From Burhinus oedicnemus (taxonomy: Eukaryota; Chordata; Aves; Charadriiformes; Burhinidae), in contig VFFE01009182.1 in NCBI GenBank assembly GCA_008921705.1, positions 185,383 through 249,382 on the forward strand: DNA of 64,000 nt. Reading direction: 5' to 3'. Positions 1 through 13,190 of the stretch are shown one piece after another. The notes beneath the pieces are model-generated. The model was given only the letters and a program-made list of their open reading frames with translations, ran no database searches and was not told the origin of the DNA. Position 1 is the first letter of the stretch, and each line of letters begins with the position of its first letter. A program made the position numbers and the translations under genes.

Positions 1-1612
1 GCACAACTGTGTGTAAGAACTGCATCTTATGTAGGCAGGGGTTTTGTAAGGGTTTTGGGGTGGAGTGAGATATTAAGAGTTTCATTACCCAAACACCACA
101 GTCTCTAGATTTAGCTGCCCATCTACTGCACTGGAAACTTGTGCCTCCTCATTCTGATTGCACAGCATCATATTCCAGATTTCAGCACCTAGACAGAAGC
201 TGCTACCATGCAAAACAGAGAAGTATGTGTATTTCCCCCTCTGTGTTCAACAATTTGGGGGTATCAATCTGTCAGATAACTTGGGAGGGTAACGTGCCAC
301 CATTACGTGATGCAGAAAGTGGCTTTGTATCAGGGCTCCATCCACTCTAGATAGTCAGTTATTGTCTAAACCTCTGATTATGTGTAACTGAATCCGAGCA
401 AACTGATGTACCTGCCTCAAGGTCATTCTTTGAGGTCAGTGAGGCTTAGTGCAGGAATAAGGATTCATCAGTTTTGTTTTTAATTTAGAATTGTGCCTTT
501 AGATACAAAGAAGATCAAATTTATAAGCCCATGTTAAATAACCCTAGAAGTGCTTATAAAAAAATGGATAAATTAAGCTAATTGTAATTCCTTCCTTTTA
601 CGTACCTCCATAGATTTTATATCTATATAGATGTTGAAAACAAAAATGAAATCTGAAACAAAATTACTTTTTATTTATATTTTCTGTTGACTTGCTATAT
701 TTCACACAGCTTGTACAAAAGTATAGACTAACTTGTTCTCAGCTGTTAGCATGACAATTCATCATTTGCATCTTAACAGAATATTTATTATGAAAAACCT
801 GTTTCACCAACGTGTTATAATTCCCTCAAATGTTGACCTTAACACTATGTTTCTGGAAAATACTTTAAAAAACAATCACCATGTCCCATTATTAAACATA
901 CAAATAACATTTAACAAAAACTTAAATATAAAGGATTTAACATACTTGTCCCATTCACTGTAATCCCGTGGTATGTTTTTCTTGTTTCTTAGTTTGTTTT
1001 GTAATTTTTTGTTCTGAAAGAGAAACAGCCAGCCTGTAAAACAACTTTTTAAAGTGGAAATTCACAGCCTTTTTTTGTTGTTTTGTTTCTGCAATGCATA
1101 TTCCTAGTAACTAGCACTATTCATGACTAATCTCAGCATAGTCTTTAAAACTTAATTCGTCTTGCTTTAAAGAGAGTGTTCATGTCTTTTACATGTCATT
1201 GTAATTTGAGGAGCTCTTCAGTCTCAGGATTTCTCTCCACTGCCCTGTTATATGTCACAGAGGCACTGAATAAAACTTGCAGATAGGAGACTGCCCTTCC
1301 TAATTAGTATCTTGTCCTGCCATCTTTCAAACCGTCCTTTCAACACAGCAAAGGAGAACTCAGTTTTGGGAAAACCCAGCCTTGTGATGAGGTGTTTGAG
1401 ATTGAGTAAGTAAGCTCCTTTTAGGCTTGCCATTCCCAAGAGAATGCGATGCACAGATTTTTATAGTCCCTGGAACCCTGACAACAAACTTACAAATGTT
1501 TGAGTTCAAAATAGCATCAGGACTTCTTTTGACTATTTCACACTCCACTCAAGCTAATTCCCAAGATGATTTACACTCATTCTAGCTTTTAGGCAAGCTC
1601 CATCGTTGAGTT

Positions 1613-1933
1613 TTGCCTCACTTAAAATTTATTCTTAGGACCTTCCAGCAACAATCAGTCTCAATAACAGATTCAACTGACTTGTATCGCAACCCATCTC
1701 CTACACTAATGGAACCTATTTTCATAGCTGGCACCTTTGGCATCTCTTCTACCTCTATCATGAGACTGTATTTCTGGTATGTCCCTCCCTGCTTGTTGAC
1801 TTCAACAATACTTAATAGCAAGGTGTGGTTCCAAACAGGTATTCCACAATGGAACAGCCAGTTCAAAATATTCCCATCTACTCTGTGCTGGCCATTCAGC
1901 CCTCCTCTAACTTGGCAATCCATCATTCACTGA
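1613..1933. other. unexplained segment open on both strands
   Basis: Frames of 106 codons (plus) and 102 codons (minus, 1926-1618) overlap almost exactly. Neither resembles a family I recognise. It may be a worn repeat relic; I see no splice context or function. Confidence 0.2.
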
Positions 1934-2984
1934 GTTAGACCAACATAATTGTTTGTAGAGTTGCAGATTTACAATTATCTCGGTTCAAATAAACAATTTG
2001 ATAGACACTACAGTACAATCCCTAAATATCTGTACTAGTTCAACTGAGTATGTGATAAACTGGACCAAAGAAACAAGCAGCAACTTCTTAAACTAGCTTT
2101 ACAAGTGGTGACAAAGTAACAAGGAAATACTTCTGCAGTTGGATGTAAACACTTCAATTTATATAATGCAAATGTGGTCCTTCCTGTAAACACTTCTAAC
2201 TATCTATAATGTTAGGTTACACAAACTTATAGCATGTAACTTCAGAATTACTCTTAATGTTCCCAGTCTTTCAAGAAGCTAGAAAAAATGACAAATACAT
2301 CTAGTGATCAGTGCATGTTTGGAGGCGGTAACTCCTAAACATGGCTTCCTGAAAAGTGAGTTATTATTATGTATGCATCCTGGTGTATAGTACAAGCTTA
2401 CTAATGTAATAAATATCAGATCTTTTTTTCAAACCATAAGTCCTTAACTTAAATGAGTACAAAAATAGGAGTTTTCTTCTGAGAGTTTCACTAAGGTATT
2501 TACGCTAATGCAGCTTCAATTTAGGGAGAGAACTACAGCATGTCCTTTTAAGGAATAAGTGTTGACTCAGAAATGCACAATTTTTAAAATTCTAGGTCTC
2601 ATAATAGGACCATTGTAACCAAGTTGCAGCTCCAGCAGAGTCAGGAATTTCTCAATCAGTAATTATTTCAGAGCATCTCATCCAAGAGGCTTTGATGAAA
2701 AATACATGTTTGCATGCTGTGGAACTAAAAAAAAAAAACCAAAACTCTGCCCCTGTCATTTTTCTTGCCAGAACTCACAATGCATGGATCCCACAGGGTC
2801 TGAAGCCAAGTAACTTCTGGACCAAAGATCCAAGCATGGACTGCCTTCAGTTCACATGACACAGAATTTAGCCTTGGTTCTCCTCTAGGCCCTGTGTGAT
2901 GGCCTAAGATTACTATTTTGTGTCAGATAACCAGTATTCTTTTTTAGTTCAGAGTATCCAAAATAATATGAAGGCTACAGAGAT

Positions 2985-3756
2985 ACCACCATAGTGAAGT
3001 TCAACAAAGGCAAGTGTAAGGTACTGCACTTGGGGAGGAATAACCCCATGCACCAGTACAGGTTAGGGCTTGACCTGCTGGAAAGCAGCTCTGTGGAAAG
3101 GGACCTGGGAGTCCTGGTGGACAACAGGATGACCATGAGCCAGCAATGTGCCCTTGTGGCCAAGAAGGCCAATGGCATCCTGGGGTGAATCAGGAGGTGT
3201 GTGGCAAGCAGGTCACGGGAGGTTATCCTTCCCCTCTACTCTGCCCTGGTGAGGCCACACCTGGAGTACTGCATCCAGTTCTGGGCTCCCCAGTTCAGGA
3301 AGGACAGGGAAGTGCTGGAGAGGGTACAGCAGAGAGCTACAAAGATGATTAGGGAACTGGAACATCTTTCTTATGAGGAAAGGCTGAGGGACTTGGGTCT
3401 TTTTAGTCTGGAGAAGAGAAAGCTCAAAGGGGATCTCATCAATACTTATAAATACTTCAGGGGAGGGTGCCGGGAGTCTTTTTTCAGTGATGCCCAGTGA
3501 CAGGACAAGAGGTAATGGGCACAACCTTGACCATAGGAAGTTCCATCTAAACATGAGGAGGAACTTCTTTCCTTTGAGGGTGGCAGAGCACTGGAAGAGG
3601 CTGCCCAGAGAGATGGTGGAGTCTCCACCTCTGGAGACCTTCAAAACCTGCCTGGACACCATCCTGTGCAACCTGCTCTAGGTGACCTTGCTGTGGCAGG
3701 GGGGTTGGACTAGATGATCTCCAGAGGTCCCTTCCAACCCCTGTGATTCTGTGATT
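2985..3756 (+). mobile_element. CR1 LINE, 3' part
   Basis: Decayed 3' end of CR1 ORF2 and 3'UTR. Frames at 2994-3188 and 3201-3500 carry typical CR1 sequence ([51 protein letters not shown]), separated by a stop. The element ends with GGTTGGACTAGATGATCT and GTGATTCTGTGATT. It is 5' truncated and inactive, antisense to SPAG1. Confidence 0.93.
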
Positions 3757-6419
3757 TTTAGAACAAAAAACTTGGAATGTGTGTTGCATGCCCTGGACTG
3801 TAGCATGAGGAGGTATCTGAGGACAGAAACCTTCCTCGAATAGTATTAGGAAACTGAGTTTGGCAAAGGAACCCAAGTCTGCTGAAATCCCACCAATACA
3901 GTCTTTTGGAAGTATCTTTAAACCCATGCTGTAGTTCTGTCCTGGAAAAAGTGAGGCAGCAAAAATAATAATTAAGCAATGTGGACGGTTAACAGAAAAA
4001 TTCAAGCTGTCTCTCCAGTCCTCTTTTATTTTGCAGTATAGATGTAACCTCGAAGTCCTGGGCAGTGCGAAAAAAAACAGAGACTTCCATATTGTGTTAC
4101 AGAGGGAAATATTGCATAAAGTTCACCCTTTTTCTATTCATTTTTGGAAAACTTCCCCATGACTTCACACCAATAAAAAGAAAACACCATATAGAGTTAT
4201 AACCTATTAGCAGTGAATTGAAACTGTGCCTACGTTTAGTATCAGCAAGAAAATCTGGTTACAGACACAACAAGATGCTTCCATTTAGCAAAATTGTAGC
4301 CGTTGGTGCAATCCACTGTTTCACGGTTAGTAAGGATTTCCAGAATCGGCTTCATTGAAGATACTGACCTTTTTATGTATCAGATCAGATGAACCATCTC
4401 CAATCAAATAACAACATAAAATTACGGAAGTGTTTGTGGTTTTCTTTCTCGCAGAGAGGAGAAATTTATCATGCCAACTTTATACTTGATACCACATTAC
4501 AAAATTATGTGATGCCAGCGTAAAAAAATAATTACAGTCCTAACTGATTAGCAAAATGTTTAAAAATTGTAAGATTACACATAGTTTTATCAGCAAGATA
4601 GAAAAGAAACAAAAACTGATTAAGTATGTAAATCGATTTTTTTGAGATTTCATATTACAAATATTAATTTAGTGTGTACTATAAAAACAGCTTCTTTTTA
4701 TTCAGTAGCAATCTAGTAGTGGTATAACTGCACTGCTACATAAAACGACTGAATTCTAAAACTCAATTTCAGGCCTCCCTTCTCTTTCCCAGGACAGGTT
4801 ACACTTACTTGTCTGCTTGGACAAAAGGAATGGAAATCACATGCCACAGATAAGGCATAAAGCTGTATCTAGGTTTCCTGGGTAATAATGGTAACACCTA
4901 AACCTTGTATGGAGAGCAAAAGTGATAAAAACTTGACCTGAAGACTGTTGCATGGTTTAAAGTAGGAGAAAAAAATCTGCATATTTTGTCTTTGAATGGA
5001 GAATACATCCTCTTTAGTAAACCTGTATATCCTAGATTTCAAGCCACTTTACACCATGTTATGCTTATATTCTAATCTGGATTCACTGAGTTCACGTGAT
5101 TATTTTATTTACCATTTTCTGTTCCAGGAAACACACAGGATATAAAACAAGAGTAAAGCTACAGCGACACTCTTCATCTCAGCAAAATAAGATAGTCAAG
5201 AGGAACATACATTGCAAAATGTGAAAGAGGACAGATTAATGAAAAAAAAACCAAAACAAAACAAATGCACACCTTAGTCTCAATACTAACCACTTAGAAA
5301 GCATTACACTGGAATTCCCAGCCTCTTTGTGTGCCACATAATGGACAGTGCCTATTTATCCCAAATGTCTTGGTCTGATGTCTAAGTACCAGCTGACAAT
5401 AAGTAGTTTCTGACAACACAGGAATACAAATCAGGCATTTACTAACACATAATTATTCCAATAAATTTTTTCAAAGTAACAATTAATAAGAAATATCACA
5501 AGACCTGTAAGGATCCTTTCATAACATTTCGCACTTCCAAACTGAAGGATTTTTCTTCTTGGAAGTGAGTTTGTTATAACAGTGTCCCAGAATTCCAAAG
5601 AAAATAGTGGGAATCAGACTGAAGCCATCCATGACAATATCTGACAATTCAAAAAAATTCCATCCCACACCTACTTTTCTGCCAATCCCTCCAATAGCAC
5701 TGCATTTAGTATTAGTAAGAAAAGCTGGTCACAGACAAAATAGATTTCAGGCAGATAAATTAATGGAAAAAAACACGAGGAAACTAAGATCTAGGAAAAA
5801 ATTTAAATGTTTTTTCTGTAGTTCTGAAGATTTGTTAAGTATGCTTTATGGTTAAATTAGGAAGCACGCTTTATGGCTAAAGCTTGAATACCAACTCAAG
5901 GTATAAAATAAGGGGAATCAAAGGCTACATACACACCACTGCAAGCCAATATAAAAGTGGCTATAGAGTGAAACAGTTGGTGCAGAGGGTCCAAAATCCA
6001 CAATGTATGTGTTTGAGCGTATTTATTTTGGACTAGTTCCTGTCTGGTCTCATGGAACAAAAGCCTACTGGCAGACGAAGAAAAATCTCCTGGCATAATT
6101 CCATCCAAAAGGAACCTAGTTCATGTGCTTAAACACCACTTTGAAATGTGAATCAAAGAACATAAAAGGGTGTCTAAGGAGATTTGCTCCAGAAGCAAAC
6201 TCTTGATTAGAATTAAAACATTATTACAAGACACATGCTAGTACTAAGAAGGCACTTTTGTTTAAGCATTGTCTCTTGCAAGGGAACTTAAAGGTTTTTA
6301 TTTTCTGATTAAAAAAATAAATGTAGTAAGAAAGGCTCAATGACTAGAAGTTTGTACCTATAAAAATTCCTGATTTTAGAAAGACATATAATTAACATAC
6401 ATTAGAAAACTGGAGGTAC

Positions 6420-6545
6420 CTGATTAGCAGGAAGACAGCTGCTGGAACAACGAATAGGAGGCAAGTTATCTTGTCTTTCATGCAGTGTGTCTGTTCTCAG
6501 GAACTGTGGTTTCTTATCATCTTCATTCATTTCTGTCACCCAGCT
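6420..6545 (-). CDS. SPAG1: SPAG1 coding exon 3
   Basis: This 126-base exon (42 codons, residues 101-142) is bounded by the acceptor TTATTTTCAG and the donor GTACCT. It begins SWVTEM and contains DNLPPIR, matching SWVSE and DNLPPVR of human SPAG1. The next exon must lie beyond the left edge of the window. Confidence 0.92.
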
Positions 6546-7797
6546 CTGAAAATAAATAAATAATATATCTGCATTTTACAGCAGTCGAGCAGATATACTT
6601 CATAGTCTACAGTGACCCTAACAGCTATCCCTATAATGCACTGCTCTTCATGGGGAAAAGCAATTAAGACAAAAAGCAACTGTGCTTTTTTGAGTAAAAT
6701 GTTATCTACAAAAAAAAAATCTGTAGAGTTAAAATGGGCATTAAAGATTCAGTGACATTAATTCAACAAAATAATTAAAAAAACCCCAACATAATCCTTT
6801 GATCATTTCCTTATTTAATCAAAAAATTACATTCTACTTAGGCACAAGAGGAAGATTGATACATCAAAGTGATTATATTACTGACCATTATAAATTAGAG
6901 TTATACTGTACCATCAGTTCACCATTAATTGTTTCCCATTCTTCAGCCGTGAAATCAGAAGCTGTGGCTGCAGGCTTATCTTTTCTCAGAGCTCTGCTCC
7001 TTGGATCTAAATGCTCAACACGCTTTTCACAAAACAATGTAAGTTCAGGATAACATCCCTCTTCACCAGACCTTCAAAATGCAAAGATATAAGTTACAAG
7101 AAAGAACTAAACTGCACTGCGTCCTCCGTATTTCTCACATGTGTAGTCTCTGTGTAGTCACAACAGTCACTGCAGAGGACTGTTTTCCTGTTACAACTGA
7201 ATTTTACTATCACCTAATAATATTTTGATCAGAAAATTCCAGTGAGTTAACCTTCAACCACTTTCCAATGGACACACATATGCAGTTCAAAATTATCATC
7301 ACAGTGCTCATAAAAAAATGCTCATGTCATTTTCAGCAAAAGTTAAACAGGTACGGCATCTGAAATTAGCATAGTCAGGCAAAATGGCTTCATGACAGAA
7401 CCAAAATCTAGCGGCAGCATTTGAGAAAAAACTGGCATTGAGTTACTCAGACCTTTTGGATGGTTAAAACAGGACTTCAATTTCTAGCATTATCATTTGG
7501 ACATTTTTAACATGATTACTTTAACTTTGTATTTTAATTTTTAATTAGAATGTCACAAAGAGGTTCAAGACAAATAGCGTATTTAGGTATGGGTTCCTTT
7601 GAATTTTACAGAACAGGAATATAATTAGCAATGAAGTTAAGAAAATGTAATGTTTACCTTAATACCCTGAGAATCTTTTCCAAGTGTTTAACATCTGTGC
7701 ATTTTTCAATGAACTTGTAGTCCAGATGACCAATAGGTATTTTATATGTTTTAGTGGTTCCTTGGTCCAGCAAAAATGGTACTGACTCATCACCCAT
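6420..7797 (-). CDS. SPAG1: SPAG1, sperm-associated antigen 1 (5' part, three coding exons)
   Basis: SPAG1 is a cytoplasmic TPR protein that helps pre-assemble axonemal dynein arms; loss in humans causes primary ciliary dyskinesia (known biology). Three minus-strand exons join in phase: 7797-7658, 7071-6912 and 6545-6420, giving 142 residues. The product begins MGDESVPF, and GTTKTYKIPIGHLDYKFIEK (residues 13-32) matches the conserved SPAG1 N-terminus. It continues with FTAEEWE near the end of exon 2, then SWVTEM at 101 and DNLPP at 126-130, also as in human SPAG1. The start ATG lies two bases inside an exon with a clean AG acceptor, and the leader length before GTTK equals the human one. The TPR repeats and C-terminal RPAP3-like domain are not in the window; I found no further exon in 1-6419. 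The transcript probably starts in the CpG island near 9.1-9.2 kb. Confidence 0.93.
6912..7071 (-). CDS. SPAG1: SPAG1 coding exon 2
   Basis: This 160-base exon encodes residues 47-100. The acceptor is TTTTGAAG and the donor GTACAG. The sequence runs from SGEEGCYPEL through RALRKDKPAAT to FTAEEWE, closely following the human order. It ends in phase 0. Confidence 0.92.
7658..7797 (-). CDS. SPAG1: SPAG1 coding exon 1 (start codon)
   Basis: This exon has 140 coding bases: residues 1-46 plus two bases of Arg47. It is preceded by a TTTCATATGCAG acceptor with two untranslated bases before ATG, and followed by the donor GTAAAC. It encodes the conserved GTTKTYKIPIGHLDYKF block and the DVKHLEKIL motif. 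Confidence 0.93.
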
Positions 7798-9105
7798 AAC
7801 TGCATATGAAAAGGAAAAAATTCAGTGATTCTGTAGACAGTTATATTTTGAAGCAATGCTAATTTAAGGAATAATCCTGCTCATGCTCCAAAGTACTACT
7901 CTGTTATGCAAGCAGACCTATTGCCACAAAAGAAAAATTTCAAATTTGAAGACCTGATCACACAAACTGTTCTTGATAGAAGTTTACTGACAGAAGTATG
8001 ATTATCGATATGTTTTGTACAAAGAATATGTACAACTCTACTGCTTCTGCAAGGCAGAACAAGTCAGAAAGACTGCTTAAAAGAAAATTGCCAATTTTTG
8101 CCTACCACGTTCTCTATTTTTCTTCAAACACAATATGGTATTACATATTTTAAGCAAGTGTGGTGGGCATGAAGGAGAAGATGGTGAAGGATCCCTCTAC
8201 TTTTTTCAGAGGGAAGATGTTAACCAACTCAGTGTAGCTAACGGAATGAAAACCTTTGCCTTCTCTGTGGCCAAAATAAATCCAATGGTTTGTCTTTCCT
8301 CACTAACTGCATTTTCTGGGCCTCTGATTATATTAATGTACTAATCCGAATCTTTTCCAGTAAGTCTGTAACTGATAAAACAAGGTGTTCAAATTGGACA
8401 CTTTCTGTCTCCCTGTACCTTTGATCTGCTTATCTTCATCTGTTTCTATTTTGATTCCAAGCTCTGTGGAGCAGAAATTCTTCTTTTTTTCTCCCCATGT
8501 TATATAGTGCTTAAACTGATCAGTTATTTTTAACAAGTACAATAAGGGCAGCTAGCTAGTATGTGATAACGACTATGTATGGATATAAACCAAATTAAAA
8601 TAATTGTGTTCTAATGTCTAGCATAATTACACATACTAATTTGTTAGTTGCACAAAAATGTTTACAATACAGTATCACTTAAATAATAACTGGTCATAAT
8701 TAAGTATTGCGTAAAGACAGAATTCTGCCCCAAAAATTTACAGTTTCAGTACAGGAAAAGAAACAACATGCATGGAGAGACAGACAAATACAGGAAATTA
8801 CTGGACATGAGTAAAAAGCAAGAGAGGCACTGATCACAAAACTGCAACATTTTCTCCCCTTTCAGTATTTCCATAACCGTTAGGCACAGGGAATAAAAAT
8901 GCTCGTTTCCTCGAGTGCCCAGAGCAGCTCTCGGGCAATGCGGTGACAGGGAGACCCCGGCTGCGCGGGGCCGCAGCACCGCCACAGCCGAACGCGCTCC
9001 TCTCCTCCGGCCGGCTGCGGGCAGCTCCCCGAACTCGCAGCGCCGTGCCCTGCTTTGCGGCCGCTGACAATATACAACGTTCACTCCCCGGAGTCCGGAA
9101 TTTAC

Positions 9106-9190
9106 CTTAAAATCCCACACCTAGGGCTCCCCTCACACCACACGCGGAGCCGCGGCAGCGCGGCTAGCCTATGTCTATAGCAACTGTTGC
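9106..9190 (-). other. SPAG1: probable SPAG1 5' non-coding exon
   Basis: Inferred. On the minus strand a good donor (TTTTAAG then GTAAAT, exon end at 9106) sits at the edge of the CpG island, and the first coding exon has its own acceptor just before ATG, so an upstream non-coding exon is needed. The 5' boundary is a guess from the nearby YY1 and X-box-like motifs. Confidence 0.45.
9171..9184 (+). promoter_or_regulatory. X-box-like RFX site
   Basis: ATGTCTATAGCAAC fits 13 of 14 positions of the X-box consensus RYYNYYATRRNRAC; position 3 is off. RFX factors use this motif at ciliary genes, and SPAG1 is one. The overlapping segment 9177-9193 is a 17-base inverted repeat with 8-base arms and a one-base spacer. 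Function is inferred. Confidence 0.45.
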
Positions 9191-9197
9191 TATGTAC

Positions 9198-9208
9198 AAC
9201 ATGGCGGC
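9198..9208 (+). promoter_or_regulatory. YY1-type element
   Basis: AACATGGCGGC is a perfect match to AANATGGCGGC, a YY1 element usually found close to the start sites of CpG-island promoters. It places the SPAG1 initiation zone close to 9.2 kb. Confidence 0.55.
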
Positions 9209-9599
9209 CCAGGCGAGCGGCAGGGAAGCGGCCACAGGGCTGCCCTCCCCAGTGACACACCACACCCCCCCCGCCCTTGCCAGGCTCCCACAGAGCCCCG
9301 CCGAGCTCCAGCGGCAACACTGGCGTCCCGTCGCGGACTTCAACACCCACCTGCCCGGTGTCACGCTGTCTCCGGGAGACGGACGCGACCTGGCCCGCGC
9401 CTCAGCTGGGGTACGCCCGCCCTTCGCTCGCCGCCGCGCATGTGCACCCGCGCCGTGGCGGAGGGGCCGCGGGCGGGAACGGGGAGTAGCGGACAGGGCC
9501 GGGGAGAGCGGCGGGAGGGGCCGCAGTGGCGTTGCCCGCCCTCCGCCTCGGGCTGGCGGGGGACAGCAATACAGCAGTTGAGGGTGTGGCTTTAATAAA

Positions 9600-10780
9600 A
9601 CATCATGGCTTTGTTTCCAATGTAGTATTTTATTTCGCTTAGAACAGCCAGTCTCCCCAGGTGCCTACACGGCTGTTGCCCGTCGGCCCTACAGCCCCCA
9701 GCGCCGTTCTCTGAGGCAGGTCTGCTCCCCTTCCTGAGGGGACGGCAGCAGACGCTCTTCTCTACGCCAGCCTGGCAGAAAGAGGCGCCCAGCCTGTCCC
9801 CAGGCCAGCCAAGCCCCTGCCTTACCGCCACCAGACCTTCTGTAGCTCTGGCGCTACCCTCTCGTCAGTGGGCAACCCTCGAGCTCGCCTCCCCGAGCAG
9901 TCAAGGGCTAATCCCTTGCTGCTGTTGTGCAGGTGTACAGTGCACCCTATGTACGCCAGTCTGGTCAACAAACTGATAGCAATGGCGTAGTGAAAGTGTT
10001 ATCGTTTATACTCGAGTGTATCTGGCTTCCAAGGAAAAGCCCAGGTAAGAAATGTCATAACAGCTAAGATCAGAGACCTAAGAAAATCTTAATCAAACCG
10101 CTCCAAAACAAAGTCTCAAGAATGCTTTTTGAATCCCCTAAAATGACCCACTTGTTCATTTATGAGCCAGTACATGGTCACGCAGTCTGTAACAAAGATA
10201 CCCACTATACTGATAAGACTTAAACACATTATCTCAATATTAACAGCATCATTAGTACCATCAAAATTGATATTTGAAAGCACTTAAGGAGGCTAAATTA
10301 GCATCAGGCACAATCCAGCAGTATTTTGTAGTACACCTTAGTGATAAGGATCTTTTAGTATTACAGATTAGTGATAAGGATATCTTAGTATTACTTAACA
10401 CAAATTCCAAATAGACAGATACAAAAAGTTTTGGCTCATCAAAACAAAACAACCATTTTGATCTTTTTAGTACAGACCCCTGAGAAGTCATCTGAAAAGC
10501 AAAACAAGATGCTATTTTAGTTCTGGGACGCTACCCAAATCTTTAGAGCACAGACCTAAGTCTTTCCTTGAGTAAAACCAAGTCAAGAAGCACTTTGGGA
10601 ATTTCTGTTTACACACTGCTTCATGATGTTTACCTTGCCTCCCTCCCCTCTTCTTTTCTGTGAGACTTTTTTTTTTTTTTGACACTTCCTCCACAGCTGG
10701 GTGCCTGAATTGGGTGCTCTCAAGTCCTTCGAGATTCACGCTTTTGAAATCCAGGTCTGTGTTTCAGACCTAGCCTTCTA
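9600..10780. other. intergenic, SPAG1 promoter to POLR2K 3' end
   Basis: Still GC-rich to about 9.9 kb, then AT-rich. A short direct duplication around TAGTGATAAGGAT (about 10338-10384) is the only structure seen. No gene was recognised. Confidence 0.4.
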
Positions 10781-11012
10781 TTTATTTTCTGTAGAATTTA
10801 TTCAAACCACAGTTACGCAGTTCATAGGAGTCCAAAGAACAGTTAACAAAGTTAAAATGCAAATAAAGTTTAGATGAGAGTAATGAAGACAAGGTTAACT
10901 TAAAAAGAATACAATACTACTGAACTTAAACTGCTACATACTCTGACAAACAACAGCTTTAGAAATCTATTGCTGGAAGACAGTATAGACAAAATTCAGT
11001 ATCACAGTAAAC

Positions 11013-11018
11013 TTTAAT
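11013..11018 (-). terminator. candidate POLR2K poly(A) signal
   Basis: ATTAAA on the minus strand, about 117 bases past the stop. AATAAA occurs further on (10781-10786 and 10797-10802), so the true cleavage site is undecided. Confidence 0.35.
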
Positions 11019-11134
11019 ATTTCAATATCTTAAAACACAAATAAGAGTGTGCATTTGTACACCAATGGATTTACAGAGCAAAGTGATCAGAAAGATTAAA
11101 CTGCAGCATAAAGTCACTGTATCTTCAGCAAAAA

Positions 11135-12558
<1,424 letters not shown>

Positions 12559-12639
12559 CTAAACAAAAAAAACCAAACCACACAACATGCACACTAGGGT
12601 TTGTTTTTTTTTTTTCAATTGTTTTTTCAAGGCATACAC

Positions 12640-12969
12640 AATCATTTCAATATTGGGGGCCTATAGGAAAGACAGGGACAAACTTTTTAGCAGGGCTTGT
12701 TACAATAGGACAAAGGGTAATGGCTTTAAACTAAAAGAGCAAAGATTTAGACTAGACATAAGGAAGAAATTTTTTACAGTAAAGGTGGTGAAACACTGGC
12801 ATAGGTTGCCCAGAGAGGTGGCAGATGCCCCATCCCTGGAAACATTTGAGGTCAGGTTGGACGGGGCTCTGAGCAGCCTGATGTAGTTGAAGATGTCCCT
12901 GCTCATTGCAGGGGGGTTGGACTAGATGACCTTTGAAGGTCCCTCCCAACCCAAACTATTCTACAGTTT
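12640..12969 (+). mobile_element. CR1 LINE 3' fragment
   Basis: CR1 3' end with FRLDIRKKFFTVKVVKHWHR and LPREVADAPSLETFEVRLDG, then the GGTTGGACTAGATGACC tail. It lies antisense to POLR2K in its 5' intron, about 85 bases from the start exon. No intact frame remains. Confidence 0.92.
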
Positions 12970-13067
12970 TCTGAGTATCTCAATCTAAAGCTAAAAGAAG
13001 ATTAAAAACTTCCTTAAAAGTAAATATAAACAAATTCCATCTGTATTTGATACCCAGGACATTGGCT

Positions 13068-13190
13068 AATTCAGGTCGGAAGAGACTTCAGAAAGTCATT
13101 TAGTTCAACTTCTCAAAAACAGTAACATCAGGTTTCTCACAGCTTTATGAATCTGGTATAGAAAACCTCGAAAGATGGAGACGACACAAC
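13068..13190 (-). mobile_element. degenerate CR1 fragment
   Basis: GGTCGGAAGAGACTTCAGAA and GTCATTTAGTTCAACTTCTC resemble the reversed CR1 3'UTR. It is more diverged than the neighbouring CR1 copy. Confidence 0.6.

Larger units (their letters stand above)
1..6419 (-). other. SPAG1: SPAG1 intron 3 (coding-exon numbering), partial
   Basis: No further SPAG1 exon was recognised here. The stretch contains one CR1 copy (2985-3756) and an unexplained segment open on both strands (1613-1933). The remainder is AT-rich with no recognisable feature. Confidence 0.6.
8930..9570. promoter_or_regulatory. CpG island, SPAG1 promoter
   Basis: A GC- and CpG-rich block stands out in AT-rich surroundings. It covers the inferred SPAG1 start and holds a perfect YY1-type element (9198-9208), an X-box-like site (9171-9184) and an NRF1-like GCGCATGTGC (9436-9445). 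Long ORFs here on both strands are composition artefacts. Confidence 0.8.

Noticed and set aside
3213..4005. Two 152-codon minus-strand ORFs
   Set aside because: Antisense shadows of the CR1 copy at 2985-3756 and its flank.
9171..9581. 136-codon plus-strand ORF starting at the ATGGCGGC region
   Set aside because: Composition-driven ORF in the SPAG1 CpG island; the ATGGCGGC belongs to a YY1 motif, and no similarity was recognised.
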